From contig SKNK01000499.1 of NCBI GenBank assembly GCA_007120565.1, positions 1 through 6,271 of the forward strand: DNA of 6,271 nucleotides. Reading direction: 5' to 3'. Under the pieces are notes generated by a model. It saw nothing but the letters and a program-made list of their open reading frames with translations, searched no databases and was not told where the DNA came from. A program made the position numbers and the translations under genes. This DNA is from Nitriliruptoraceae bacterium (lineage in GTDB: Bacteria > Actinomycetota > Nitriliruptoria > Nitriliruptorales > Nitriliruptoraceae). Shown here piece after piece: positions 1 through 5,954 of the stretch (the stretch's first letter is position 1; the number at the start of each line of letters is the position of its first letter).

Positions 1-494
1 ATCTTCGCGAAGTGCCCCGACCCGACAGGCCCGGCATGCGACCAGCCACCCTCGGCCGGCCGGAGGGCATCCAACACCGGCTGCAGGCGCTCGACCGAGG
101 GGCCGTCACCACCGACCATCAGGCCGTAGCCCGCATCACGACCCCACACCCCGCCGGATACGCCAACGTCAGCGAACCCGATCCCGCGGTCCGCGAACGT
201 CGCCGCGTGCTCCACCGTGGTGCGCCAGTTCGCGTTGCCTCCATCGACGACGAGGTCTCCCGGCTCCAACAGATCGGCGAGCGCCTCCAGGGTCTCCTCC
301 GTCGCACCGCCCGCCGGGACCATCACCCAGACGAGCCGGGGCGCCGCGATGCGCTGGACCAGCTCCGCGAGGTCCGTCACCTCGGTGAGCTGCGGGTCGC
401 GGTCGTAGGCGACCACCTCGACGTCGCGCGCACGCAGGCGGTGGGTCATACCCCCACCCATGCGCCCCAGACCGACCATCCCGAGCGTTGCCAC
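1..494 (-). CDS. gnd: 6-phosphogluconate dehydrogenase, short NAD-type, N-terminal part
   Basis: Partial gene that runs off the left edge; 164 complete codons are visible. The enzyme oxidatively decarboxylates 6-phosphogluconate to ribulose 5-phosphate in the cytosol. The Rossmann motif GMVGLGRMGGGM is at residues 5-16. The second strand ends in YDRDP with Asp31, where NADP-specific long forms usually have Asn-Arg-Thr, so NAD preference is inferred. Further family motifs are VDGGNANWRTT, GVSGGVWGRDAGYGLMVGG and GSGHFAK; the last visible residue, Lys164, is the catalytic lysine of the family. SGGVWG and the compact N-terminus fit the short (about 300-residue) group rather than the 470-residue type. 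The GTG start at 494 is the only start between the upstream in-frame stop (516-518) and Met6. A GGGAGG ribosome site at 499-504 lies 4 nt upstream of it. A TAGCGT at 530-535 could be a -10 box but has no convincing -35. Confidence 0.92.
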   Translation of the reverse strand, partial: MATLGMVGLGRMGGGMTHRLRARDVEVVAYDRDPQLTEVTDLAELVQRIAAPRLVWVMVPAGGATEETLEALADLLEPGDLVVDGGNANWRTTVEHAATFADRGIGFADVGVSGGVWGRDAGYGLMVGGDGPSVERLQPVLDALRPAEGGWSHAGPVGSGHFAK

Positions 495-596
495 CGTGCC
501 TCCCGACCGCCGTCGTCATCGACGGTGGGACGCTAGCGGCCCGGGGTCCTCCGGGCGCGGCGCCGAACGAGGGCCCCGGCGCAGCTTCACCTCCGG

Positions 597-667
597 ACCG
601 CCCCACCCCCGTAGTGGGGTCGCACAGGTGCACGAACGCACCCCAGCAACCCCACTACCCGACCGGG
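597..667. repeat. Palindromic intergenic repeat, A-type unit, copy 1
   Basis: First of three head-to-tail units between two divergent genes. It contains a symmetric quasi-palindrome: arms GTAGTGGGGT (611-620) and ACCCCACTAC (649-658) are perfect complements, inside them GGTGC (627-631) pairs with GCACC (638-642) around a 6-nt loop, and both sides of the internal loop are 6 nt long. A competing small hairpin pairs CCCCAC (601-606) with GTGGGG (614-619). The unit differs from copy 2 by two substitutions and one inserted base. No open frame here looks protein-like. The function is unknown; REP/BIME-like element, protein-binding site or structured RNA are all possible. Confidence 0.85.
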
Positions 668-739
668 ACCGCCCCACTCCCCGTAGCGGGGTCGCACAGG
701 TGCACGAACGCACCCCAGCAACCCCACTACCCGACCGGG
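668..739. repeat. Palindromic intergenic repeat, A-type unit, copy 2
   Basis: Directly abuts copy 1 without spacer and is nearly identical to it. The left arm reads GTAGCGGGGT instead of GTAGTGGGGT, so the long outer stem has one mismatch, but CCCCG-TAG-CGGGG now forms a short local hairpin. The inner GGTGC/GCACC stem and the right flank with ACCCCACTAC are unchanged. The near identity suggests recent tandem duplication or gene conversion. Confidence 0.85.
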
Positions 740-799
740 ACCGCCCCACCCCCGTAGCGGGGTCGCACAGGCGCACGAACGCACCCCACAGACCACGCG
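740..799. repeat. Palindromic intergenic repeat, B-type unit, copy 3
   Basis: Begins like copies 1 and 2, but its right flank switches at CCCCACAG to a different end that lacks ACCCCACTAC. The same alternative end is found in copy 5 at the other locus: 757-791 matches 4127-4161 at 30 of 35 positions. I call this the B type; it closes the series at both loci. The inner stem is weakened here (GGCGC against GCACC). Confidence 0.8.
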
Positions 800-863
800 T
801 CACCGACCGACGGCCCACCTCCGGAAGCACGGTCCTCGGAGCGCCCGCGGATGCCTCAGCTCG

Positions 864-869
864 TATGCT
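864..869 (+). promoter_or_regulatory. Candidate -10 box for the acyl-CoA dehydrogenase operon
   Basis: TATGCT fits TANNNT and would start transcription near 876, giving a leader of about 22 nt before the ATG at 898. There is no recognisable -35 box at 17-18 bp upstream, so the call rests on position and the -10 alone. Confidence 0.35.
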
Positions 870-897
870 GCGCCCTCAACCGGCAGAGGCGTGGTGG

Positions 898-2067
898 ATG
901 AACCGACCTGGAGGGACACCATCGCCGGTGCTCGGGGTCCGCGACGCCGCTCGGCGGGTTGCCACCTCCGTGGTCGCCGAGCACGCCGACACGGTCGACC
1001 GCGAGGGTCTCTGGCCACAGCAGGGCATGCAGGCGATCGGGGAGGCCGGTCTGCTGGGGTTGAACGTGTCCACCGAGGCCGGCGGCCAGGGCCAGGGCAT
1101 GCTGGCCTTGGCGGTGGCCACCGAAGAGCTCGGTCGGGTGTGCGGCTCGACGGGTCTGGTCTTCGGTATGCACTGCGTCGCCGCGAAGGTGATCGATGTA
1201 CGCGCGACCGAGGAGCAACGCCGACGCTTCCTCCAGCCGATCGTGGCCGGCGAACATGTCACCTCGCTCGCGCTCTCGGAGCCGGGCACCGGCGTGCACT
1301 TCTACCTCCCGCGGGCGACGTTCCGCCCGAAGGGTGACGCGTACGTCGTCAACGGGCACAAGGGGTTCGTGACCAGTGGCGGGCACGCCGACTCCTACGT
1401 GACCAGTGTGGTCGGCGCACACGCCGACCTCGATCCCGGCACCTTCTCGTGCATGGTCGTCGAGCGCGATGCTCCCGGGGCGACGTGGACCCATCCCTGG
1501 GACGGCATGGGGATGCGGGGCAACAGTTCCTGCTCGCTGCTGCTCGAAGACGCCGAGGTACCGCAGGGCAACCTGCTCGGCTCCGAGGGCGACGAGACCT
1601 GGTACCTGTTCGAGGTGATCGCGCCCTACTTCATCGTGGCGATGACCGGGACCTACCTGGGGATCGCGCAGGCGGCCCTCGAGACCACGATCGAACACCT
1701 GCGGACACGGGTCTACGACCACACCGGCGAGCAGTTGGGCGCGGCGGACACGATCACCCACCGCGTCGGCGAGCTGTGGGCCACCGTTGAGCGCACACGC
1801 CAACTCCTGCACCACGCGGCCCGACTCGGCGACGCGAACGATCCCGGAGCACGCTCGGCCCTGTTCGCGAGCAAGGCCGAGGTCGCCGATGCGGCGATCC
1901 ACGTCGCCAACGAGGCCATGACCCTGGCGGGAGGCAAGGCCTACGGACGCAACGATCGGCTGGCCCGTGCGCTGCGCGACGCGAGAGCCGCCCACGTCAT
2001 GGCGCCGTCGACCGACCTGCTCAAGATCTGGCTCGGGCGTTCCCTCCTCGACCTCCCGCTGCTGTGA
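898..2067 (+). CDS. Acyl-CoA dehydrogenase-like flavoprotein without the catalytic Glu
   Basis: A 389-residue protein, the normal length for the acyl-CoA dehydrogenase family. These cytosolic FAD enzymes usually desaturate acyl-CoA thioesters at the alpha-beta bond and pass electrons to ETF. Visible are the N-terminal helical domain (about 10-120), the middle beta domain with LALSEPGTG (124-132), VVNGHKGFVTSGG (150-162) and MGMRGN (204-209), and the C-terminal helical domain with MTLAGGKAYGRN and RALRDAR (up to 363). The place of medium-chain dehydrogenase Glu376 (nine residues after the Arg of RDA) holds Ala369, within MAPST instead of YEGT. The place of isovaleryl-CoA dehydrogenase Glu254 holds Phe245. 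Dehydrogenation by the usual base is therefore doubtful; a flavin monooxygenase-like (DszC-type) or sensory role is possible. The start is ATG 898 with AGAGG at 885-889, 8 nt away. The frame is open back to 460, but that stretch is translated repeat. The stop overlaps the kinase start as GTGA. Confidence 0.88.
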   Translation: MNRPGGTPSPVLGVRDAARRVATSVVAEHADTVDREGLWPQQGMQAIGEAGLLGLNVSTEAGGQGQGMLALAVATEELGRVCGSTGLVFGMHCVAAKVIDVRATEEQRRRFLQPIVAGEHVTSLALSEPGTGVHFYLPRATFRPKGDAYVVNGHKGFVTSGGHADSYVTSVVGAHADLDPGTFSCMVVERDAPGATWTHPWDGMGMRGNSSCSLLLEDAEVPQGNLLGSEGDETWYLFEVIAPYFIVAMTGTYLGIAQAALETTIEHLRTRVYDHTGEQLGAADTITHRVGELWATVERTRQLLHHAARLGDANDPGARSALFASKAEVADAAIHVANEAMTLAGGKAYGRNDRLARALRDARAAHVMAPSTDLLKIWLGRSLLDLPLL

Positions 2068-3608
2068 CCGACCAGCGCCGCGTCCTGGTCCTCGGAGGCT
2101 CCTCCGGCCCCCTCCGCGACCTCGTGGCACCGTACGACGACGTCGAGGTGGTGGCCGATCTGGGCCAGTGCTTGACCGAGCTTCAGGCGGCAGATCGCCC
2201 CGTCTCACTGGTGGTGATCGACGCCCGTTGGCCGCAACCGTTCGCGAGCGCCCTGCAGGTTCGTCGCGCCGACGCCGAGGTCCGGTTGGCCTTCGCGGTC
2301 CCCGCCGACGAGGTTGACGAGATGCGATCGCGTCTGGCCTTCCTCCCTGATGCTGGCGACGCCGCCGTGGTCGCCGTGGACGACGGGTCACACGAGCTGC
2401 CACCCGAACTCGCCGAGTTGATCCGTTCGTCGAAGCAGCGCCACCGGGTACGAGGCGCGCTCGACGCCATCAACCGCAACCTCGCTACGGGAAGCCCGAA
2501 CCGGACCACGGCAAGCGGCACCGCAGCGGTCTCGGAGCACTACCTCGCCGCCTTGGTGCGTCACGCCGCCGACGCGATCCTCTCGCTGGATCCCGATGGG
2601 CGGATCATGACCATCAACGAAGCCGCGCAGCGGATCCTCGGCTTCGACCCGGCGAGCGTCGAAGGTCGTCCTGTCAGCGACCTGCTGGCGGATGAGGATG
2701 ACGGCTCGTTGCTGCAGCTACTCGACAAGGCCACCGGCGGTCAGCCGCAGGCATCCGACGAACTTCCCCTGCACCTGCCCCACGGCCAGCAACTCCTCCT
2801 CAGCGTCACGGTGGCTCCGATCCTCGACGACGTCGGCGCGATCGTCGGGCTGGCGGTGGTCGCCAGGGACATCACCGCGGAGAGGGAGGCCGAACAGCAG
2901 CTCCGGTCCCTCCAGAAGGCCGAGAGCCTGGCCACGCTGGCCACCGGGGTCGCCCACGACTTCAACAACCTGCTCGCCAGGGCCCACGGCTGGGCTGAGC
3001 TCGCTCGCGACGACCTCGAGGACACCGAACTGGTCGGCTCCGCTCTGGACAACATCGCTGAGGCGACCAACCGTGCTTCCGAACTGGCTCGTTCGCTGCT
3101 GGCATACGGGGGCCGCGGCCGGTTCGAGACCAAGCCCGTGAGGATCGCACCCCTCATCTCGGACCTCCAGCCGCTGCTGAGTTCGATGATCCCCGTCAAG
3201 ATCTCCCTCGAGCTCCACCTCGAGGCCGACCCGCAGGTCGAAGGCGATCCGGTACAACTGCGTCAGGTGTTCCTCAACCTCGTCCTGAACGCGGTCGAGG
3301 CGATCGACGACCACCCCGGCACCATCGCGATCCGGGTCGACATCGAACCGAGCGAACCCCAACGCACGTCTCCGTCCGCGCCCCACGCGGTCATCGAGGT
3401 CGAGGACTCCGGTCCCGGGATCGACCCCGATGTCGAGGAACTCCTGTTCGACCCCTTCTTCACCACCAAGTTCACCGGGCGTGGCTTGGGGCTCGCAGCC
3501 AGCCAGGGGATCGTCCACGTACATCGTGGCACCATCACCGTTGACGGTCGGCCCGGCGAAGGCGCACGGTTCCGTGTGCGCCTCCCCATGACCTCTGAGG
3601 CCCCATGA
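2064..3608 (+). CDS. Soluble PAS-domain sensor histidine kinase with degenerate N-terminal receiver-like domain
   Basis: 514 residues with no membrane segment, so a cytosolic sensor. Residues 5-125 have a receiver-like rhythm (VLVLGG, then LVVIDARWP with Asp53 at the usual phospho-acceptor place) but lack the N-terminal acidic pair and the Lys-Pro motif, so probably a pseudo-receiver. A PAS domain spans about 158-275 (HAADAILSLDPDGRIMTINEAA to VVARDITAERE). The dimerisation domain carries GVAHDFNNLL with phosphorylatable His298. The ATPase domain follows: Asn409 in the N box, DSGPGID from Asp448, LFDPFFTTKF, and the glycine box GRGLGLA at 472-478. The form TTKFTGRGLGLA is typical of hybrid kinases that carry a receiver at the C-terminus; here that receiver is the next gene. 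The GTG start lies in a 4-nt GTGA overlap with the dehydrogenase, so translational coupling is likely. The ligand is unknown. Confidence 0.93.
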   Translation: MTDQRRVLVLGGSSGPLRDLVAPYDDVEVVADLGQCLTELQAADRPVSLVVIDARWPQPFASALQVRRADAEVRLAFAVPADEVDEMRSRLAFLPDAGDAAVVAVDDGSHELPPELAELIRSSKQRHRVRGALDAINRNLATGSPNRTTASGTAAVSEHYLAALVRHAADAILSLDPDGRIMTINEAAQRILGFDPASVEGRPVSDLLADEDDGSLLQLLDKATGGQPQASDELPLHLPHGQQLLLSVTVAPILDDVGAIVGLAVVARDITAEREAEQQLRSLQKAESLATLATGVAHDFNNLLARAHGWAELARDDLEDTELVGSALDNIAEATNRASELARSLLAYGGRGRFETKPVRIAPLISDLQPLLSSMIPVKISLELHLEADPQVEGDPVQLRQVFLNLVLNAVEAIDDHPGTIAIRVDIEPSEPQRTSPSAPHAVIEVEDSGPGIDPDVEELLFDPFFTTKFTGRGLGLAASQGIVHVHRGTITVDGRPGEGARFRVRLPMTSEAP

Positions 3609-4003
3609 CCAACCAGACCGCTCCCCACGGCGCCACGATCCTCGTCGCCGAGGACGAGGATGACCTGCGCAAGGTCGTCCGCCTGCTGCTCGGCCGTGCC
3701 GGGTTCACCGTGCACGAGGCGAGGACCGGGCGGGAAGCCCTGGACCTCGTCCTCGAGCATGGACCGGAGATCGACGCCGTCCTCCTCGACGTGATGATGC
3801 CCGAGATGAACGGTCACGAGGCCCTTCCGGTCATGCGCGAGGCGGTGCCCGATCTCCCCGTCGTGTTCTGCAGCGGCTTCGACGAGAACGAGGTAGCCGA
3901 GCATCTCTCGAACCCGTCGGCGTACACCGCGTTCCTCGCCAAGCCCTTCGATCGGGTCGTCCTGGTCGAGCAGATGCAGCGAGCTGTCGCCAGCCGAAGC
4001 TGA
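3605..4003 (+). CDS. Single-domain (CheY-like) response regulator
   Basis: 132 residues forming one receiver domain with nothing after it. The acidic pocket is AEDED (15-19), the phospho-acceptor is Asp62 in LLDVMMPEMNG, the switch Ser is at 90 (FCSGF), and Lys113-Pro114 complete the site, so it should be phosphorylatable. It starts in an ATGA overlap with the kinase stop and is surely its partner. FCSGFDENEVAEHL followed by FLAKPF resembles the C-terminal receivers of hybrid kinases rather than chemotaxis CheY, so kinase and regulator look like a split hybrid kinase. With no DNA-binding or enzymatic output it must act by protein contact, by passing phosphate to a phosphotransfer protein, or as a phosphate sink. 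No such partner is visible in the window. Confidence 0.94.
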   Translation: MTNQTAPHGATILVAEDEDDLRKVVRLLLGRAGFTVHEARTGREALDLVLEHGPEIDAVLLDVMMPEMNGHEALPVMREAVPDLPVVFCSGFDENEVAEHLSNPSAYTAFLAKPFDRVVLVEQMQRAVASRS

Positions 4004-4045
4004 CATCTCCCCACCCCGACCCCGCGCGGGCCATTGCGGACCTCA

Positions 4046-4105
4046 GCCCCCGGACTGGGGTCACACCGGTGCAGCGATGCACCCCAAGGACCCCACTACC
4101 CGACC
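4046..4105. repeat. Palindromic intergenic repeat, A-type unit, copy 4, with strong hairpin
   Basis: Begins 42 nt after the response regulator stop. Positions 4056-4105 match 615-664 of copy 1 at 41 of 50 bases without gaps. The outer stem TGGGGTC (4056-4062) pairs with GACCCCA (4089-4095). The inner stem GGTGCA (4068-4073) pairs with TGCACC (4078-4083) around GCGA, a GNRA-type tetraloop. The differences from copy 1 cluster in the loop and internal loop while both stems are kept, which suggests that the fold matters. There is no T-tract after it, so it is not a classical intrinsic terminator, although it lies where one would be expected for two convergent genes. Confidence 0.8.
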
Positions 4106-4126
4106 GCCGTCCCGGCGTGCAACGAA

Positions 4127-4168
4127 GCGGGGTCGCTCAGGTGCACCAGCGCGCCCCACAGGACACGC
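4127..4168. repeat. Palindromic intergenic repeat, B-type unit, copy 5
   Basis: Ends 1 nt before the sdaA stop codon. Its core 4127-4161 matches copy 3 at 30 of 35 positions, including the B-type end CCCCACAG. The inner stem GGTGC (4140-4144) faces GCGCC (4151-4155) with one G-U-type pair. Spacer 4106-4126, between this and copy 4, is unlike the joints of the first locus. Read from the minus strand it could help end sdaA transcription. Confidence 0.75.
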
Positions 4169-4169
4169 T

Positions 4170-5525
4170 TCAGCATTCGGGGACGTTGACGGCCAGTCCG
4201 GCGCGCGAGGTCTCCTTGTACGCGTCAGCCATGTCCGCTCCCGTCGAGCGCATGGTGGCGATGGCCTGGTCGAGCGAGACCCGGTGGGTGCCATCGCCGG
4301 CGAGCGCCATGCGCGCCGCCGCGATCGCCTTGACCGCGCCGATGCCGTTGCGCTCGATGCAGGGGATCTGCACGAGCCCGGCGATCGGATCGCAGGTCAA
4401 CCCGAGGTTGTGCTCGAGCCCGATCTCCGCCGCGTTCTCCACCTGGCGAGGCGAACCACCCAGCACCTCAGCGAGACCGGCCGCAGCCATCGCGCTGGCC
4501 GAACCCACCTCGCCTTGGCAGCCGACCTCGGCACCGGAGATCGAGGCGTTGCGCTTACAGAGTGCGCCGACGGCGGCTGCGGCTGCGAGGTAGCGCACGA
4601 CATCCTCGTCTCCCGCTCCCGCCGAGGTCCGCAGGTGGTGGTCGAGCACCGCCGGCACGATCCCCGCCGCGCCGTTGGTCGGGGCGGTGACGACCCGACC
4701 TCCGGCGGCGTTCTCCTCGTTGACCGCCATCGCCACGACGGTGACGCGATCGAGGGCGTCGAAGGGATCGACGGAGTGTGGCTTGTCGAGCTTGCGCAGG
4801 AGTTCCGGGGCCCGGCGTCGGACCTGCAGCACACCGGGCAGGGTGCCGTCGGTGTGCAAGCCCGCAGCGATGCAGTCCCGCATCGCCTCCCACCGGACCA
4901 GCAGGCCCGCGCGCACCTGCTCGAGCGGTTGGAGCGCGGCCTCGTTGCGCAGGACCAGTTCGCTGATCGACACCCCCAACTCGTCGCACCGGTCCAACAT
5001 CTCTCCGGCGGTCGTGAACGGGTGGGGCACCTCCCGTTCCAGCTCCGCGGCATCCTGTTCGTCCTCGTGCACGACCGCGCCACCACCAACCGAGTACGAG
5101 GTCGCGGAGCGGACCACCTCGGCGCGCTCGTCCAGCGCGGTGAACACCATGCCGTTGGGGTGGAAACCCAAGGCAGCAACGTCGAGGTGGAGGTCACGGT
5201 CGAGGTCCATGGCGATCGCGTGGCCCCCGGCCAGCGTCAGCGTGCCATCGCGGCGGACGTGTTCGGGGAGTTGGCGCAGCTCGTCCGGATCGAGGCTCGC
5301 CGGATCCGCACCACCGAGACCGGCGAGCACCGCTGCGGGCGTGCCGTGTCCCGGACCGGTGGCCGCCAACGAGCCGCGGAGCGTGACCGTGATCCGCCGG
5401 ACCCTGGTGAGCTCCCCAGCGTCGGCAAGCGCGGTGACGAAGTCGCTGGCGGCGCGCATCGGGCCGACCGTGTGCGAACTGGAGGGGCCGATCCCGACGG
5501 CGAACAGGTCGAAGGCGCTGATCAT
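4170..5525 (-). CDS. sdaA: L-serine dehydratase, single-chain [4Fe-4S] type
   Basis: Deaminates L-serine to pyruvate and ammonia with an oxygen-sensitive [4Fe-4S] cluster, in the cytosol. 451 residues, the usual length for the fused (beta then alpha) form. The beta part opens [23 protein letters not shown]. The alpha part has [15 protein letters not shown] (280-294), [20 protein letters not shown] (331-350), GLTCDPIAG and QIPCIERNG. Cluster ligands are Cys336, Cys378 and Cys389, spaced 42 and 11. The protein ends in Cys451, matching the 'tail-in-mouth' fourth ligand described for the Legionella enzyme. I chose ATG 5525 rather than ATG 5531: the family normally starts MIS-FDLF, and GGGGG (5533-5537) is 7 nt from the former but only 1 nt from the latter. 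Expression is probably controlled by the glycine riboswitch at 5680-5864. It converges on the response regulator gene. Confidence 0.95.
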   Translation of the reverse strand: MISAFDLFAVGIGPSSSHTVGPMRAASDFVTALADAGELTRVRRITVTLRGSLAATGPGHGTPAAVLAGLGGADPASLDPDELRQLPEHVRRDGTLTLAGGHAIAMDLDRDLHLDVAALGFHPNGMVFTALDERAEVVRSATSYSVGGGAVVHEDEQDAAELEREVPHPFTTAGEMLDRCDELGVSISELVLRNEAALQPLEQVRAGLLVRWEAMRDCIAAGLHTDGTLPGVLQVRRRAPELLRKLDKPHSVDPFDALDRVTVVAMAVNEENAAGGRVVTAPTNGAAGIVPAVLDHHLRTSAGAGDEDVVRYLAAAAAVGALCKRNASISGAEVGCQGEVGSASAMAAAGLAEVLGGSPRQVENAAEIGLEHNLGLTCDPIAGLVQIPCIERNGIGAVKAIAAARMALAGDGTHRVSLDQAIATMRSTGADMADAYKETSRAGLAVNVPEC

Positions 5526-5629
5526 CGGCATGCCCCCGGCAGACCGCAGACGTGCCCGAGTGCGGCTGGTAGGCGGCGTTCGCGGTCACACGGCGACACA
5601 CGGGGGGTGAGACGGATGAGGGTGGTCAC
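5522..5629 (-). CDS. Possible 35-residue leader ORF overlapping the sdaA start
   Basis: A GTG at 5629 is preceded by AAGGAG (5638-5643) at 8 nt, a better ribosome site than that of sdaA itself. The frame stays open for 35 codons and its TGA overlaps the sdaA ATG at 5525 as ATGA, the same coupling seen in the operon on the other strand. The predicted peptide (MTTLIRLTPRVSPCDRE at its start) is Arg-rich and resembles nothing I recognise. About 70 percent of third codon positions are G or C, no more than background. It may be a translated coupling ORF that relays the riboswitch signal to sdaA, or a chance open frame. Confidence 0.3.
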   Translation of the reverse strand: MTTLIRLTPRVSPCDRERRLPAALGHVCGLPGACR

Positions 5630-5633
5630 GGGC

Positions 5634-5675
5634 GAGGCTCCTTGGCGGCCGCCAATGGCGATCCGGTCGAGCCTC
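5634..5675 (-). promoter_or_regulatory. Hairpin after the riboswitch, candidate expression platform
   Basis: Read on the minus strand, GAGGCTC (5675-5669) pairs with GAGCCTC (5640-5634). Between them is the perfect 14-bp palindrome TTGGCGGCCGCCAA (5642-5655), overlapped by an alternative hairpin CGCCA-TGGCG (5650-5660). The right arm covers the end of the AAGGAG ribosome site at 5638-5643. There is no T-run afterwards, so translational or Rho-dependent control is more plausible than intrinsic termination. Confidence 0.4.
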
Positions 5676-5679
5676 CCTA

Positions 5680-5762
5680 CTCTGTGACGGGACCTGAGAG
5701 GTTCACCACGCGAGCGTGGTTTGCACCAACGGTGAGACGCATCGGCGTCTGCTCTCCAGAGC
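5680..5762 (-). ncRNA. Glycine aptamer 2
   Basis: Promoter-distal aptamer. P1 is CTCTG (5761-5757) with CAGAG (5684-5680). One arm is AGACGC-CGAT-GCGTCT; the core reads CACCGTTGGTGCAA (5734-5721), a variant of the consensus core; the next arm is CCACG-CTCG-CGTGG, then AACCTCTCAGG. The linker to aptamer 1 is only a few bases, as usual. Confidence 0.88.
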
Positions 5763-5768
5763 GGCCTT

Positions 5769-5864
5769 GCCCTGACGGTACGGGTGCCTGAGAGGTTCCA
5801 GGGAGGAGGTTGCTCCTTCGGCGGCCGACCGGTCAGCTACTGGTCGACGCTCTCCCGTCCGGGC
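5769..5864 (-). ncRNA. Glycine aptamer 1
   Basis: Promoter-proximal aptamer. P1 is GACGG (5859-5855) with CCGTC (5778-5774). The core GCCGAAGGAGCAA (5822-5810) matches the family consensus very closely, followed by AACCTCTCAGGCA. A pairing arm with CAG-TAG-CTG lies at the variable stem near 5832-5846. Confidence 0.9.
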
Positions 5865-5893
5865 TCGAACGGCCGTATGTGGTTGTCGCGGCG

Positions 5894-5923
5894 ACGCTAC
5901 GCCCTCGCGAGCGAGCGTGTCAA
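5894..5923 (-). promoter_or_regulatory. Promoter of the riboswitch-sdaA transcript
   Basis: Minus-strand TTGACA (5923-5918) matches the -35 consensus fully, and TAGCGT (5899-5894) fits TANNNT, with an 18-bp spacer. Transcription would start near 5887, about 23 nt before the first riboswitch helix. The spacer contains the 8-bp palindrome CTCGCGAG (5904-5911), a possible but unproven operator. Confidence 0.7.
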
Positions 5924-5954
5924 CGGCCTCGCGGTGAGCCGCGCACGGCCCACC

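Larger units (their letters stand above)
5680..5864 (-). promoter_or_regulatory. Tandem glycine riboswitch upstream of sdaA
   Basis: Two glycine aptamers lie in series in the sdaA leader, in the sense orientation for sdaA. Each has the opening GGAGAG and the conserved CTCTCAGG block (minus-strand readings of 5787-5794 and 5693-5700), with a GCCGAAGGAGCAA-type core between. A leader-linker helix (GCCC 5864-5861 with GGGC 5772-5769) beside P1 of aptamer 1 fits the known leader-linker interaction of tandem glycine riboswitches. Glycine binding is inferred from these motifs. With sdaA downstream, surplus glycine would be expected to raise serine breakdown, since glycine is converted to serine by the hydroxymethyltransferase. 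Whether it switches on or off cannot be read from the sequence with certainty. Confidence 0.93.

Noticed and set aside
530..535. Promoter for gnd (TAGCGT on the minus strand)
   Set aside because: Only a -10-like hexamer; nothing like a -35 box 17-18 bp away, so not listed as a feature.
541..579. Inverted repeat CCGGGG (541-546) and CCCCGG (574-579)
   Set aside because: Six bases in very GC-rich DNA is expected by chance; no link to a function.
597..799. CRISPR array
   Set aside because: The units abut each other without unique spacers, are about 72 bp long, and there are no cas genes.
460..897. Open frame extending the dehydrogenase upstream by 146 codons
   Set aside because: It translates the intergenic repeats into a Pro/Arg-rich, repetitive sequence with no family similarity, and ATG 898 has a well-placed ribosome site and gives the normal protein length.
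856..2403. Long minus-strand open frame (515 codons)
   Set aside because: It is a shadow of the dehydrogenase and kinase genes: low complexity, rich in Arg/Gly, no domain, and crosses the operon junction.
4004..4169. Classical intrinsic terminator between the response regulator and sdaA
   Set aside because: Strong hairpins are present, but no T-tract follows on either strand, and the same element also occurs between divergent genes.
4077..5687. Long plus-strand open frame (536 codons)
   Set aside because: It is antisense to sdaA and runs through a repeat and the sdaA leader; the minus-strand product is unmistakable.
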